From Methanofollis sp. (GTDB lineage Archaea; Halobacteriota; Methanomicrobia; Methanomicrobiales; Methanofollaceae), in NCBI GenBank assembly GCA_028696365.1, contig JAQVHG010000051.1, positions 5,299 through 10,650 of the forward strand: a stretch of DNA of 5,352 nt, in the 5' to 3' direction. A program made the position numbers and the translations under genes. Position 1 is the first letter of the stretch, and every line of letters begins with the position of its first letter. The notes below the pieces were generated by a model. The model did not search any database and had not been told where the DNA came from. It was given only the letters and a program-made list of their open reading frames with translations. Shown here one piece after another: positions 1 through 4,873 of this stretch.

Positions 1-45
1 GAACCCTATCATCTCTAATATTATTTCCACCATGAATGAAAAAAT

Positions 46-276
46 GGCTTTGTAGAAACCCTCGCCTCTTGTGTGAGGGAGACGTGTGCCACCCACCTTC
101 CCCCCTCTTTAGTGGGGGGCGCTGCCCCCGGACCCTTGGGGACCACGATAGGGTCGGGAAGGCAGAATAGATGACCATGACGGAAGGATCGCCGTCCTCG
201 ACCTATCTGTGGCGGGGGATTCGGGGGGCGGCACGCCCCCCCGACAGAGAGATATTCAGAGGGGTTCTACAGAGCC
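46..276. repeat. Fold-back inverted-repeat element, copy A1 (near full length)
   Basis: This non-coding element begins GGCTTTGTAGAAACCC and ends GGGGTTCTACAGAGCC, which are imperfect terminal inverted repeats of about 16 bp. The interior is also palindromic. A GC hairpin at 115-129 (GGGGGC, loop GCT, GCCCCC) and another at 221-244 (TCGGGGGGCG, loop GCA) lie on either side of a central pair of arms, CACGATAGGGTC near 148 and GACCTATCTGTG near 200. Read as its reverse complement, it matches the copy at 4343-4579 along nearly its whole length, including the GCAGAAT-GATGACCAT core. No open reading frame with protein-like features is present. It is probably a non-autonomous mobile element (MITE) or a structured intergenic repeat. 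No transposase and no clear target-site duplication is visible. Confidence 0.8.
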
Positions 277-432
277 GGTTCTGTAAAAATCCTCATAGAT
301 CTGTCTGATTATCCTCCTGATCACCTGACTTCTCCCTTCTTCGCACCGGGGAGTTGCACCCCCGGCAAGAGACTATGGGAAGGCGGGCGAGTCGCGCTCA
401 CACCAAGAATTGACAAGAGTTTCTACAGAGCA
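277..432. repeat. Fold-back inverted-repeat element, copy A2 (short form)
   Basis: This copy starts at the base after copy A1 ends, with GGTTCTGTAAAAATCCTC, and closes with AGTTTCTACAGAGC, a degenerate form of the family's terminal inverted repeats. It is about 155 bp, some 80 bp shorter than the long form. Its right half holds the GC hairpin near 345-365 (CCGGGG...CCCCGG) and the shared right-end module GGGAAGGCGGGCGAGTCGCG, followed by CTCACACC. That module recurs at 2611-2640 and, more diverged, at 4531-4550. Its right end touches the oligo-A run that is the glutamine synthetase terminator on the minus strand. Confidence 0.7.
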
Positions 433-438
433 AAAAAA
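432..438 (-). terminator. Oligo-T terminator of the glutamine synthetase gene
   Basis: On the minus strand a run of seven T (CCTTTTTTTG) lies 20 bases after the glutamine synthetase stop codon. Archaeal RNA polymerase terminates at short U-tracts, so this is the likely 3' end of the transcript. The terminal repeat of the adjacent intergenic element begins in the next base, so its hairpin could act as a back-up. Confidence 0.55.
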
Positions 439-457
439 GGAAGAGAGATCTGAAACC

Positions 458-1963
458 TTACGCCACGTGCATGAACCGGTCGACCAATTCCTTGGTCGCG
501 TCCTTGTCGCCGTAGAGTTTCTCGCTGAGCCCCTTGTCCTCATAGCCCTTGAGCGACTCCACCCTGCTGTCGATCATGCCGGCAGGGAAGATCCCGTTCT
601 CCTCGAATACCGCGCGCTTTGCAAGGAGGGCGTCGGCCGACTCCCAGCACGAGGCCGGGAGCTGATCGAGCTTGTCCAGGCGGTCGCGGTACTCGGGCTT
701 GAAGATGTTCACGTCGACATAGAGTTTCTTGGCCAGGTCGAGGGCGTTGGGCATGTTGATCCCGCGCAGCGAGGAGACGATGAGCCCTGCGATCATCAGA
801 TACGGATCAGCCGAGCCGTCTGGCACCCTGAACTCGATCGTCTGCTTGGACGGACGTTCCGCCTTGAAGCCGACGTCACGGGGGTTGGCGTCCTCGGTCA
901 TGCCGTTGGCACCGATCCAGCCCAGAGGCACGCGGACCACGACCGAGCGGTTCCGGTCGCCCCAGCAGATACTGGTGGGCGCCTCCTGGTGCGGGACCAG
1001 CCTGAGGTACGACGTCGGGATGGTGTCGCCAAAGGCGGTCAGAGCGTCAGCGGCATCGAGGATGCCGGCGACCATCTTCCTGGCCATCGGGCTCAACTTC
1101 CCGTCCTCGACCATAAGGTTCTGGCCGTCCTTCTCGACGAGCATGTGGAAGTGCATCCCGCTCCCCGCCTTGCCGACGGTGATCTTCGGGGCGAAGCTGA
1201 TCTCGACACCGTACTGGTAACCGAGCATCCGCAGGATCCACTTCGCGATGATCAACTGCTCTGCGGCTTCTTCGACCGGCATGGGCAGGAACTCGATCTC
1301 GTGCTGCTCAAAGTACTGGTCCTCGGTGGTGAAGCACCCGACCTCGGAGTGGCCGTATTTGATCTTACCGCCTGCCTTTGCGATCAACCGCATCGCCTCG
1401 GTCCGCAGGTCCTCGAACTTGGCGAAGGGTGCAGAGGCATGGTAACCCTTCTGGTCGAGACCAGGATAGAGGTCCTCGCGCTCGCTGATCACATAATATT
1501 CCAGTTCGCCAAGAGTCTTGAAGACCCCGCCGGTCTGTCTGGTGAACTCGTCGTTGGCCTTGCGCAGGACATACTCGGGCGCGCTCTCCAGGGGTTTGCC
1601 CTCGTAGTCGTAGTAAGAACAGAGGATCTCGAGTGTCGGCACTTCGGTAAATGGATTGACAAAGGCGGTCCTGTAGCGCGGGATCACGTACAGGTCGCTG
1701 CTCCCCGCTTCAATGAACGAGAAGATATTGCTCCCGTCGACCCGTTCGCCGTCGGAGAGAATGGTGTCAAGGTGCTCCTTTGAAGAAATAATAAAGTTGA
1801 GCGTCTTGAGTTTGCCGTCCTCCGCAGCATAGCGGAAATTCACCATCTCGATACCATTTTCATAACAAAAACGAATAATATCGTCTTTGGTAAATTCTGA
1901 CGACGGCTTCTTGAGGAAGCGAACAAGGTCGTTTGGGTTCATCAAGATCTCAGAGTCTTTCAT
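458..1963 (-). CDS. glnA: Glutamine synthetase family protein (type I-like)
   Basis: Glutamine synthetase makes glutamine from glutamate, ammonia and ATP in the cytoplasm. The 501-residue product shows the type I order: the N-terminal beta-grasp segment with DGSN at 76-79 and SSDLYVIP at 88-95, then ELEYY (153-157, metal ligand region), HSEVG (205-209) and EQHEIEF (219-225). GSGMHFH (267-273) holds the catalytic-site His. RLVPHQEAP (321-329), NRSVVVRVP (338-346) and IEFRVPDGSADPYL (376-389) follow. The metal-binding Glu and His and the substrate/ATP Arg residues of the family are all present. The protein is longer than the roughly 440-470 residues usual for type I. Part of the excess is 7-8 extra residues between the ligands E207 and E222. 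No NLYDLPPEE-type adenylylation tyrosine site is seen. The start is uncertain: Met1 has no clear ribosome binding site, while Met8 (1942) follows GAGATC at 3 bases. The symbol is given by family; a diverged paralogue such as a gamma-glutamylamine ligase is not excluded. Confidence 0.9.
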   Translation of the reverse strand: MKDSEILMNPNDLVRFLKKPSSEFTKDDIIRFCYENGIEMVNFRYAAEDGKLKTLNFIISSKEHLDTILSDGERVDGSNIFSFIEAGSSDLYVIPRYRTAFVNPFTEVPTLEILCSYYDYEGKPLESAPEYVLRKANDEFTRQTGGVFKTLGELEYYVISEREDLYPGLDQKGYHASAPFAKFEDLRTEAMRLIAKAGGKIKYGHSEVGCFTTEDQYFEQHEIEFLPMPVEEAAEQLIIAKWILRMLGYQYGVEISFAPKITVGKAGSGMHFHMLVEKDGQNLMVEDGKLSPMARKMVAGILDAADALTAFGDTIPTSYLRLVPHQEAPTSICWGDRNRSVVVRVPLGWIGANGMTEDANPRDVGFKAERPSKQTIEFRVPDGSADPYLMIAGLIVSSLRGINMPNALDLAKKLYVDVNIFKPEYRDRLDKLDQLPASCWESADALLAKRAVFEENGIFPAGMIDSRVESLKGYEDKGLSEKLYGDKDATKELVDRFMHVA

Positions 1964-2042
1964 GAAGGTCTGGGTACGTTATGAGCGTATGGTTAATCAT
2001 CTTTTCCTGCACAATTTCTCAGGATCTAAGGACGCCCCTCCT

Positions 2043-2061
2043 TTGGAATAATTGCATCCAA
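2043..2061. promoter_or_regulatory. Possible operator, TTGGA-N9-TCCAA
   Basis: A small inverted repeat, TTGGA and TCCAA separated by 9 bases, lies at the predicted transcription start of the glutamine synthetase gene. In some methanogens the nitrogen repressor NrpR binds GGAA-N6-TTCC near glnA and nif promoters. This site resembles that, but its spacing is one base longer and the inner A/T pair is not conserved. It is only a candidate, since short inverted repeats occur by chance. Confidence 0.2.
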
Positions 2062-2063
2062 TG

Positions 2064-2074
2064 ATTATAATAAA
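2064..2074 (-). promoter_or_regulatory. TATA box of the glutamine synthetase gene
   Basis: On the minus strand the AT-rich stretch CGAATATTTTTTTATTATAA contains TTTATTATAAT, with a CGAAT sequence upstream that could serve as a BRE. The usual archaeal spacing of about 25 bases puts transcription start near 2044. This gives a leader of about 80 bases before the first ATG at 1963. Confidence 0.5.
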
Positions 2075-2184
2075 AAAATATTCGATGAGGAATATGGACC
2101 TTGAAGATCTCTGGAAGAGGGAAGAGGATGGGTAAAGACCGGCCGCGTTTCTTCTCTGTCTCCTCTAAAACGTGCCAGGATCCT

Positions 2185-2232
2185 GGCTCTGTAGAATCCG
2201 GCATGATCCTCTGGATCACGCATAGGCGATAA
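2185..2232. repeat. Repeat R2, copy 1
   Basis: The sequence GGCTCTGTAGAATCCGGCAT and the following 30 bases recur at 3947-3996 with the same order of blocks: GGYTCTGTAGAATC, GGCRTGA, CYCTGG, TCA, GCATA, GATRAAAA. Its first 12 bases equal the terminal repeat of the intergenic element family, so it may be an end fragment of a diverged subfamily. It overlaps the palindrome CCAGGATCCTGG at 2175-2186. No matching right end was found near it. Confidence 0.5.
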
Positions 2233-2347
2233 AAACTTCTCGTTGCGTGCTTTTTCTCTCTTTCTAGAACTGGAGAATCGGTGGAGACCGTGTTCACTTC
2301 GCCGCCCCCGTCACATGATCGATCGAAGACCGTATTACCCTCTTCAA

Positions 2348-2498
2348 GCTCTGTAGAAACCCTCGCCTATTGAGTAGGGGATGTGTGTCCCCCGCCTTCC
2401 CTCCCTCTTCGGCCGGGGGCTCTGCCCCGGGGGACAAGATGCGGGAAGGCGTTTGAATCATACTCGAAATAAGAAAAAATGAGATTTTTCTACAGAGC
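2348..2498. repeat. Fold-back inverted-repeat element, copy B (short form)
   Basis: The left end GCTCTGTAGAAACCCTCGCC is almost identical to the left end of copy A1, and the right end TTTTTCTACAGAGC is its inverse. The interior has a strong GC hairpin at about 2413-2434 (CCGGGGG, TCT-type loop, CCCCGG). Related modules, CGCCTTCCC on the left and GGGAAGGCG on the right, occur in opposite orientation, so the whole 151 bp can fold back on itself. The run at 2474-2479 gives an oligo-T on the minus strand about 190 bases past the heat shock gene, which could end that transcript. Confidence 0.75.
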
Positions 2499-2499
2499 C

Positions 2500-2671
2500 C
2501 ATTTTTCGAGAGGTAGACATCTGTGAGTTCAAGACGATCTTTGATCTCCGAATCGTAAGCAGAGCGAACACGAAAAGACACGAGTCTTTCGAAAAGCCCC
2601 TGGAGAAAATATATGGAAAGGCAGGTGAGTCGCACTCACACCTGGACAAAGTGAAGGACTTTACACAGCCC
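2500..2671. repeat. Degenerate element copy B2 next to the small heat shock gene
   Basis: This stretch has no credible gene and is made of repeat pieces. Positions 2535-2585 match the reverse complement of 3898-3950 (shared blocks include TGATCT, CGAA and AGCGAACA). Positions 2611-2640 carry GGAAAGGCAGGTGAGTCGCA and CTCACACC, matching the right-end module of copy A2. Positions 2653-2671 end in ACTTTACACAGCCC, a decayed version of TTTCTACAGAGCCC. Its last base touches the stop codon of the heat shock gene. No clear left end is seen, so the copy is decayed or composite. Confidence 0.5.
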
Positions 2672-3121
2672 TTAATTCTCCAATGCCAGCCTGAAGGCCA
2701 CCTCAAGGACACCATGCCTGAAGGTCATCCAGTCCACATGGAGGTCGGAGTGAGGGAGTTTGACCTGTTTTCTGTATTGCCTCTCTCCATTTGCAGCGTC
2801 GATGTGCAGCGTGGATCCCTCCTGCCAGACCCTGATCTCCTCCTCTCGCATCCCTGGGAGTTCAGCAGTCACCAGGACCTGGCGCTCAGACTCCTGCACC
2901 TCAACCAGATGTCCGTGCTGGTCCTCGTCATCCTCAGGCATGCCCTTCACACCTGTGAGGGACCAGACCGGCGGCAGGACATGACACCGCCCATCCTTGA
3001 TCATCAGGTCGACCCTGAAGGCGATCGACCGGCCGTCGCCCTCGGCCATCGCCCGGTAAACCATCCGCTTGATATATTCATTGAGCTGCTCGAAATCGTC
3101 CTCTGGAATCTTGACGTACAT
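2672..3121 (-). CDS. Small heat shock protein, Hsp20/alpha-crystallin family
   Basis: Hsp20 proteins are ATP-independent cytoplasmic chaperones that hold unfolding proteins in oligomeric assemblies. The 149-residue product has an N-terminal region of about 70 residues. The alpha-crystallin domain (about 72-145) follows, with VLVTAELPG (82-90), EEEIRVWQEGSTLHI (93-107) and the signature GVLEVAF (137-143). It ends eight residues after GVLEV, without the C-terminal I-x-I/V tail many relatives use for oligomer assembly. The start chosen is Met at 3121. A TATA box at 3169-3179 would give a leader of about 27 bases with a GGGGGA motif 11 bases before this ATG. An in-frame ATG at 3190 lies upstream of that box and would add 23 residues unlike the family. 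The stop codon abuts the end of a repeat element. It lies 101 bases downstream of rlmH on the same strand, and its own promoter makes it at most loosely coupled. Confidence 0.85.
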   Translation of the reverse strand: MYVKIPEDDFEQLNEYIKRMVYRAMAEGDGRSIAFRVDLMIKDGRCHVLPPVWSLTGVKGMPEDDEDQHGHLVEVQESERQVLVTAELPGMREEEIRVWQEGSTLHIDAANGERQYRKQVKLPHSDLHVDWMTFRHGVLEVAFRLALEN

Positions 3122-3168
3122 GCTGATTATGTCCCCCTTCTGGCTCCTCCGCCTGAAGACGTGTCCAA

Positions 3169-3179
3169 GAAAATATACT
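3169..3179 (-). promoter_or_regulatory. TATA box of the small heat shock gene
   Basis: AGTATATTTTC on the minus strand lies in the gap after rlmH, about 50 bases before the ATG at 3121. Archaeal spacing puts transcription start near 3149, giving a leader of about 27 bases. This supports the shorter start and separate transcription from rlmH. Confidence 0.5.
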
Positions 3180-3222
3180 GGCCAGGGCATAATAGGAGTT
3201 TGGATGGCGGCACCTACTGCAA

Positions 3223-3702
3223 CTATTTGTGGTAGGGTTCGCCCCTGTGTATCCTGAACGCACGGTAGACTTGCTCGAGGAGGATGACCCTGACCAGAGT
3301 ATGAAGGAAAGTCATCTTCGAAAGTGAGAGGCGAAGATTGGAACGGGCATACACTTCGTCAGAGAGTCCAAGGGGCCCACCGATCAGAAACGCAATGTCC
3401 CGTACACCTTCGATCTCCCACTGCGTGAAGTGTGCGGCGAGTTCTTCACTCGACCATGCCTCACCCGCAGGGTCGAGCGCGACGACGAGGGCACCGTCAG
3501 GGACCGCCGCAAGCAGACGTTTTCCCTCCCGTTCCTTGACCTGGACTTCTTCGGCCTGAGAAGCATTTTTTGGGATCCGCTCGTCCCGTACCTCGATGAC
3601 CCGTGCCCCTCCGTACGACCCCAGGCGCTTCTCATACTCTGCGATACCCTCGACGATATATCGCTCCTTTGCCCTCCCGACGGCGACGACACTGACTCGC
3701 AT
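3223..3702 (-). CDS. rlmH: 23S rRNA (pseudouridine1915-N3)-methyltransferase RlmH
   Basis: RlmH is a SPOUT-fold, SAM-dependent enzyme that methylates a pseudouridine in helix 69 of 23S rRNA on assembled ribosomes. The 159-residue length is standard. The N terminus MRVSVVAVGRAKERYIVEGI matches the family start (VAVG, then EY.KR at 22-26). LVVALDPAGEAWSSEELA (72-89) is the middle strand and helix. IGGPLGLS (107-114) is the SAM-binding loop, and LVRVILLEQVYRAFRIHRGE (136-155), followed by PYHK, is the knotted C terminus. All key segments are intact. The start is supported by GGAGATC (3707-3713) four bases before the ATG. A TATA-like TAAATACTAT lies just upstream at about 3730-3739. The 3' end is 101 bases from the heat shock gene on the same strand. 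The upstream repeat element starts only a few bases beyond the promoter. Confidence 0.95.
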   Translation of the reverse strand: MRVSVVAVGRAKERYIVEGIAEYEKRLGSYGGARVIEVRDERIPKNASQAEEVQVKEREGKRLLAAVPDGALVVALDPAGEAWSSEELAAHFTQWEIEGVRDIAFLIGGPLGLSDEVYARSNLRLSLSKMTFLHTLVRVILLEQVYRAFRIHRGEPYHK

Positions 3703-3727
3703 AGGCGATCTCCTACATTTCTGTCAT

Positions 3728-3740
3728 GAATAGTATTTAC
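3728..3740 (-). promoter_or_regulatory. Possible TATA box of rlmH
   Basis: GTAAATACTATTC on the minus strand is the only AT-rich box upstream of rlmH. Its centre is about 33 bases from the ATG, so transcription would start around 3710. The leader would barely include the GGAGATC ribosome binding site. The terminal repeat of element C begins three bases further upstream, at 3743. Confidence 0.35.
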
Positions 3741-3742
3741 CC

Positions 3743-3870
3743 AGCTCTGTAGAGATCCTCTTGATGAATCTCTCTGGCGGGGGGCGTGCCACCTCCCGGA
3801 CCCCTCGCCACACGATAGGTCAGGGACAGCGGCACTCTCGTCATGGTCATCTATTCAGCCTTCCCCATCA
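3743..3870. repeat. Fold-back element, copy C (truncated on the right)
   Basis: AGCTCTGTAGAGATCCTC and the following bases (TTGATGAATCTCTCTG, the GC hairpin GGGGGGCGTGCCACCTCCC, CACACGATAGGTC, TCATGGTCATC and CAGCCTTCC) run parallel to copy D at 4343-4470. After about 3865 the similarity ends, and the family's right arm and right terminal repeat are missing. The copy is therefore a left-end fragment. The sequence that follows (3898-3950) is the reverse complement of another repeat piece at 2535-2585, pointing to rearrangement. Confidence 0.7.
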
Positions 3871-3897
3871 CCCCTGCTGGGGGCTCCTCGAATGCCT

Positions 3898-3950
3898 CTG
3901 ACATTCTCTTGTTCGCTCCGCTCACACTTCGAAGATCAGAGATTTTGGTT
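3898..3950. repeat. Inverted match to 2535-2585
   Basis: Read on the minus strand this gives CTCTGATCTTCGAAGTGTGA, followed by GCGGAGCGAACAAGAGA. It lines up with ATCTTTGATCTCCGAATCGT and the AGCAGAGCGAACACGAAA at 2535-2585, with scattered mismatches. No coding signal is seen. It is probably a decayed internal segment of another intergenic repeat. Confidence 0.45.
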
Positions 3951-4189
3951 CTGTAGAATCAGGCGTGAACCCCCTGGTTCAAGCATATGGGATGAAAATG
4001 ATCGTGGGCCTCCAGGGAGTTTGGATCCGTGCTCCCCCTTCTAAGCAGGACACCACTGGGGAGCCACCTTATTGCCGCCCCCACCTATCCTCTCCCCGTG
4101 GGGGTCCGGGGGTGCAACCCCCAAGCACGAGACGACGATGAAGATGCTGCGATGAGGGCGGCCGATCACCCTAAGGGAGTTTCTGTACT
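3947..4189. repeat. Diverged element copy E, starting with repeat R2
   Basis: It begins GGTTCTGTAGAATCAGGCGT, which repeats 2185-2232, with about 50 related bases. Inside, CCTATC...GGGGGTCCGGGGG at 4085-4112 and the hairpin GGGGGT-GCA-ACCCCC at 4108-4122 resemble the right arm of copy D. It may end with CTAAGGGAGTTTCTGTAC (4171-4188), which resembles the D right end CCTAAGGGTTTCTACAGAGC. The length of about 243 bp fits a long-form element. Divergence makes the limits and the assignment tentative. Confidence 0.4.
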
Positions 4190-4342
4190 TCGTATATCAG
4201 TTATGGAGGATCCCGGTGAAGAGGGAATCCCCATACAAACCTCCTGGGTTGATCGTCAGGATCATTTCATGGAGGTCATCCCAAAACTCTCTGGCCCTCC
4301 TTCTCACCGATTGAGAGTGATGGATGACAATGAAAAGATCCC
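4190..4342. other. Non-coding gap, nothing recognised
   Basis: Between elements E and D this stretch shows no protein-like reading frame, RNA gene or clear promoter. Open frames crossing it also run through the repeats and have no family-like motifs. Confidence 0.4.
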
Positions 4343-4579
4343 GGCTCTGTAGAAATCCTCTTGATGAATCTCTCTGTCGGGGGGGGCGTGCCGCCCCCCG
4401 GACCCCCCGCAACACGATAGGTCGAGTCGAGGAGGGCAGCACTCTCTTTATGGTCATCGATTCTGCCTTCCTGACCCTATCGTGATCCCGGGGGTCCGGG
4501 GGCGCTGCCCCGGTGAGATGATGTGGAAGGCGGGAGAATCAGGCGTGCACCCATAATTCCTAAGGGTTTCTACAGAGCC
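4343..4579. repeat. Fold-back inverted-repeat element, copy D (full length, 237 bp)
   Basis: This is the best-preserved copy. It starts GGCTCTGTAGAAATCCTC and ends AGGGTTTCTACAGAGCC, with one mismatch in about 16 bases. Moving inward, both arms remain complementary: GCCCCCCGGACCCCC against GGGGGTCCGGGGGCGC, CACGATAGG (4413-4421) against CCTATCGTG (4476-4484), and GAGGGCAG (about 4432-4439) against CTGCCTTC (4463-4470), around a short central loop. A hairpin GGGGGGCGTGCCGCCCCCC lies in the left arm. Its reverse complement matches copy A1 along nearly its whole length. The 3' flank is unique sequence leading to the PEGA gene promoter. No target-site duplication is obvious. Confidence 0.85.
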
Positions 4580-4790
4580 CAGCTAAGATATTTTTGGGAG
4601 ATACTCATGAATAACACGGGGCATCATTTTCTGGCATTCGAACAGACCGTGGCCCACCACCACAACCCCGTGCCCATCCAGGAGTCCTTCACCCCGGCAA
4701 AGTTTACCGACTCCCCAACTGCAGCCTCCGAGATCGTGAATTGGGCGACAGGATCGTCTTCTTGCATCCAGCGAGTATGCCCCTGACCTA
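4580..4790. other. Unique gap with two weak small open frames
   Basis: This is the only long intergenic stretch without repeat similarity. On the plus strand, an ATG at 4607 opens a 59-residue frame (to 4786) rich in His, with GGGAGAT four bases upstream as a possible ribosome binding site. On the minus strand, a 47-residue frame (4767-4624) contains VAQFTISEAAVGESVNFAG, which faintly resembles the start of a PKD/Ig-like surface domain. Both cannot readily be real, and neither has a recognised family. It could be a small gene or the relic of a surface-protein gene. Confidence 0.3.
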
Positions 4791-4800
4791 TTTAATATAA
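4791..4800 (+). promoter_or_regulatory. TATA box of the PEGA-like protein gene
   Basis: TTTAATATAA is a good archaeal TATA box, the strongest in the window. Transcription would start near 4821, giving a leader of about 50 bases before the ATG at 4874. Confidence 0.6.
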
Positions 4801-4864
4801 TTTCTGGATCGATCCCTCGACAAGGATAGAAAAATCTCTAAGTGATAAAGGTTACTGGATGTGT

Positions 4865-4870
4865 GGTGAT
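4865..4870 (+). promoter_or_regulatory. Ribosome binding site GGTGAT
   Basis: GGTGAT is complementary to the archaeal 16S 3' end (AUCACC) and ends three bases before the ATG at 4874. It favours that ATG over the in-frame ATG at 4859, which overlaps it and would put extra residues before the signal peptide. Confidence 0.6.
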
Positions 4871-4873
4871 AGC

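Noticed and set aside
115..129. Intrinsic bacterial-type terminators at the GC hairpins
   Set aside because: The hairpins are not followed by T-runs, and they sit inside mobile-looking elements. A role in termination remains possible but is not shown.
410..1783. Long plus-strand open frame (457 residues) across the glutamine synthetase gene
   Set aside because: It is the antisense shadow of a clearly conserved gene, an effect of GC-rich codon use, and shows no family motifs.
2019..2297. Minus-strand frame of 92 residues
   Set aside because: It covers the glutamine synthetase promoter and repeat R2, and has no recognisable motif.
2294..2635. Minus-strand frame of 113 residues
   Set aside because: It runs through repeat copies B and B2, including their hairpins, so the open frame is a by-product of repeat sequence.
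3122..3190. Longer start for the small heat shock protein at 3190
   Set aside because: The extra 23 residues do not resemble the family and would start upstream of the TATA box at 3169-3179.
2651..3235. Plus-strand frame of 194 residues
   Set aside because: It is antisense to the small heat shock gene, whose domain signature is clear.
4029..4457. Open frames at 4029-4352 (+) and 4197-4457 (-)
   Set aside because: Both overlap repeat elements E or D and contain repeat-encoded low-complexity residues with no domain features.
46..4579. CRISPR array
   Set aside because: The repeats are long, variable, in both orientations and irregularly spaced, with no constant short repeat and spacer pattern.
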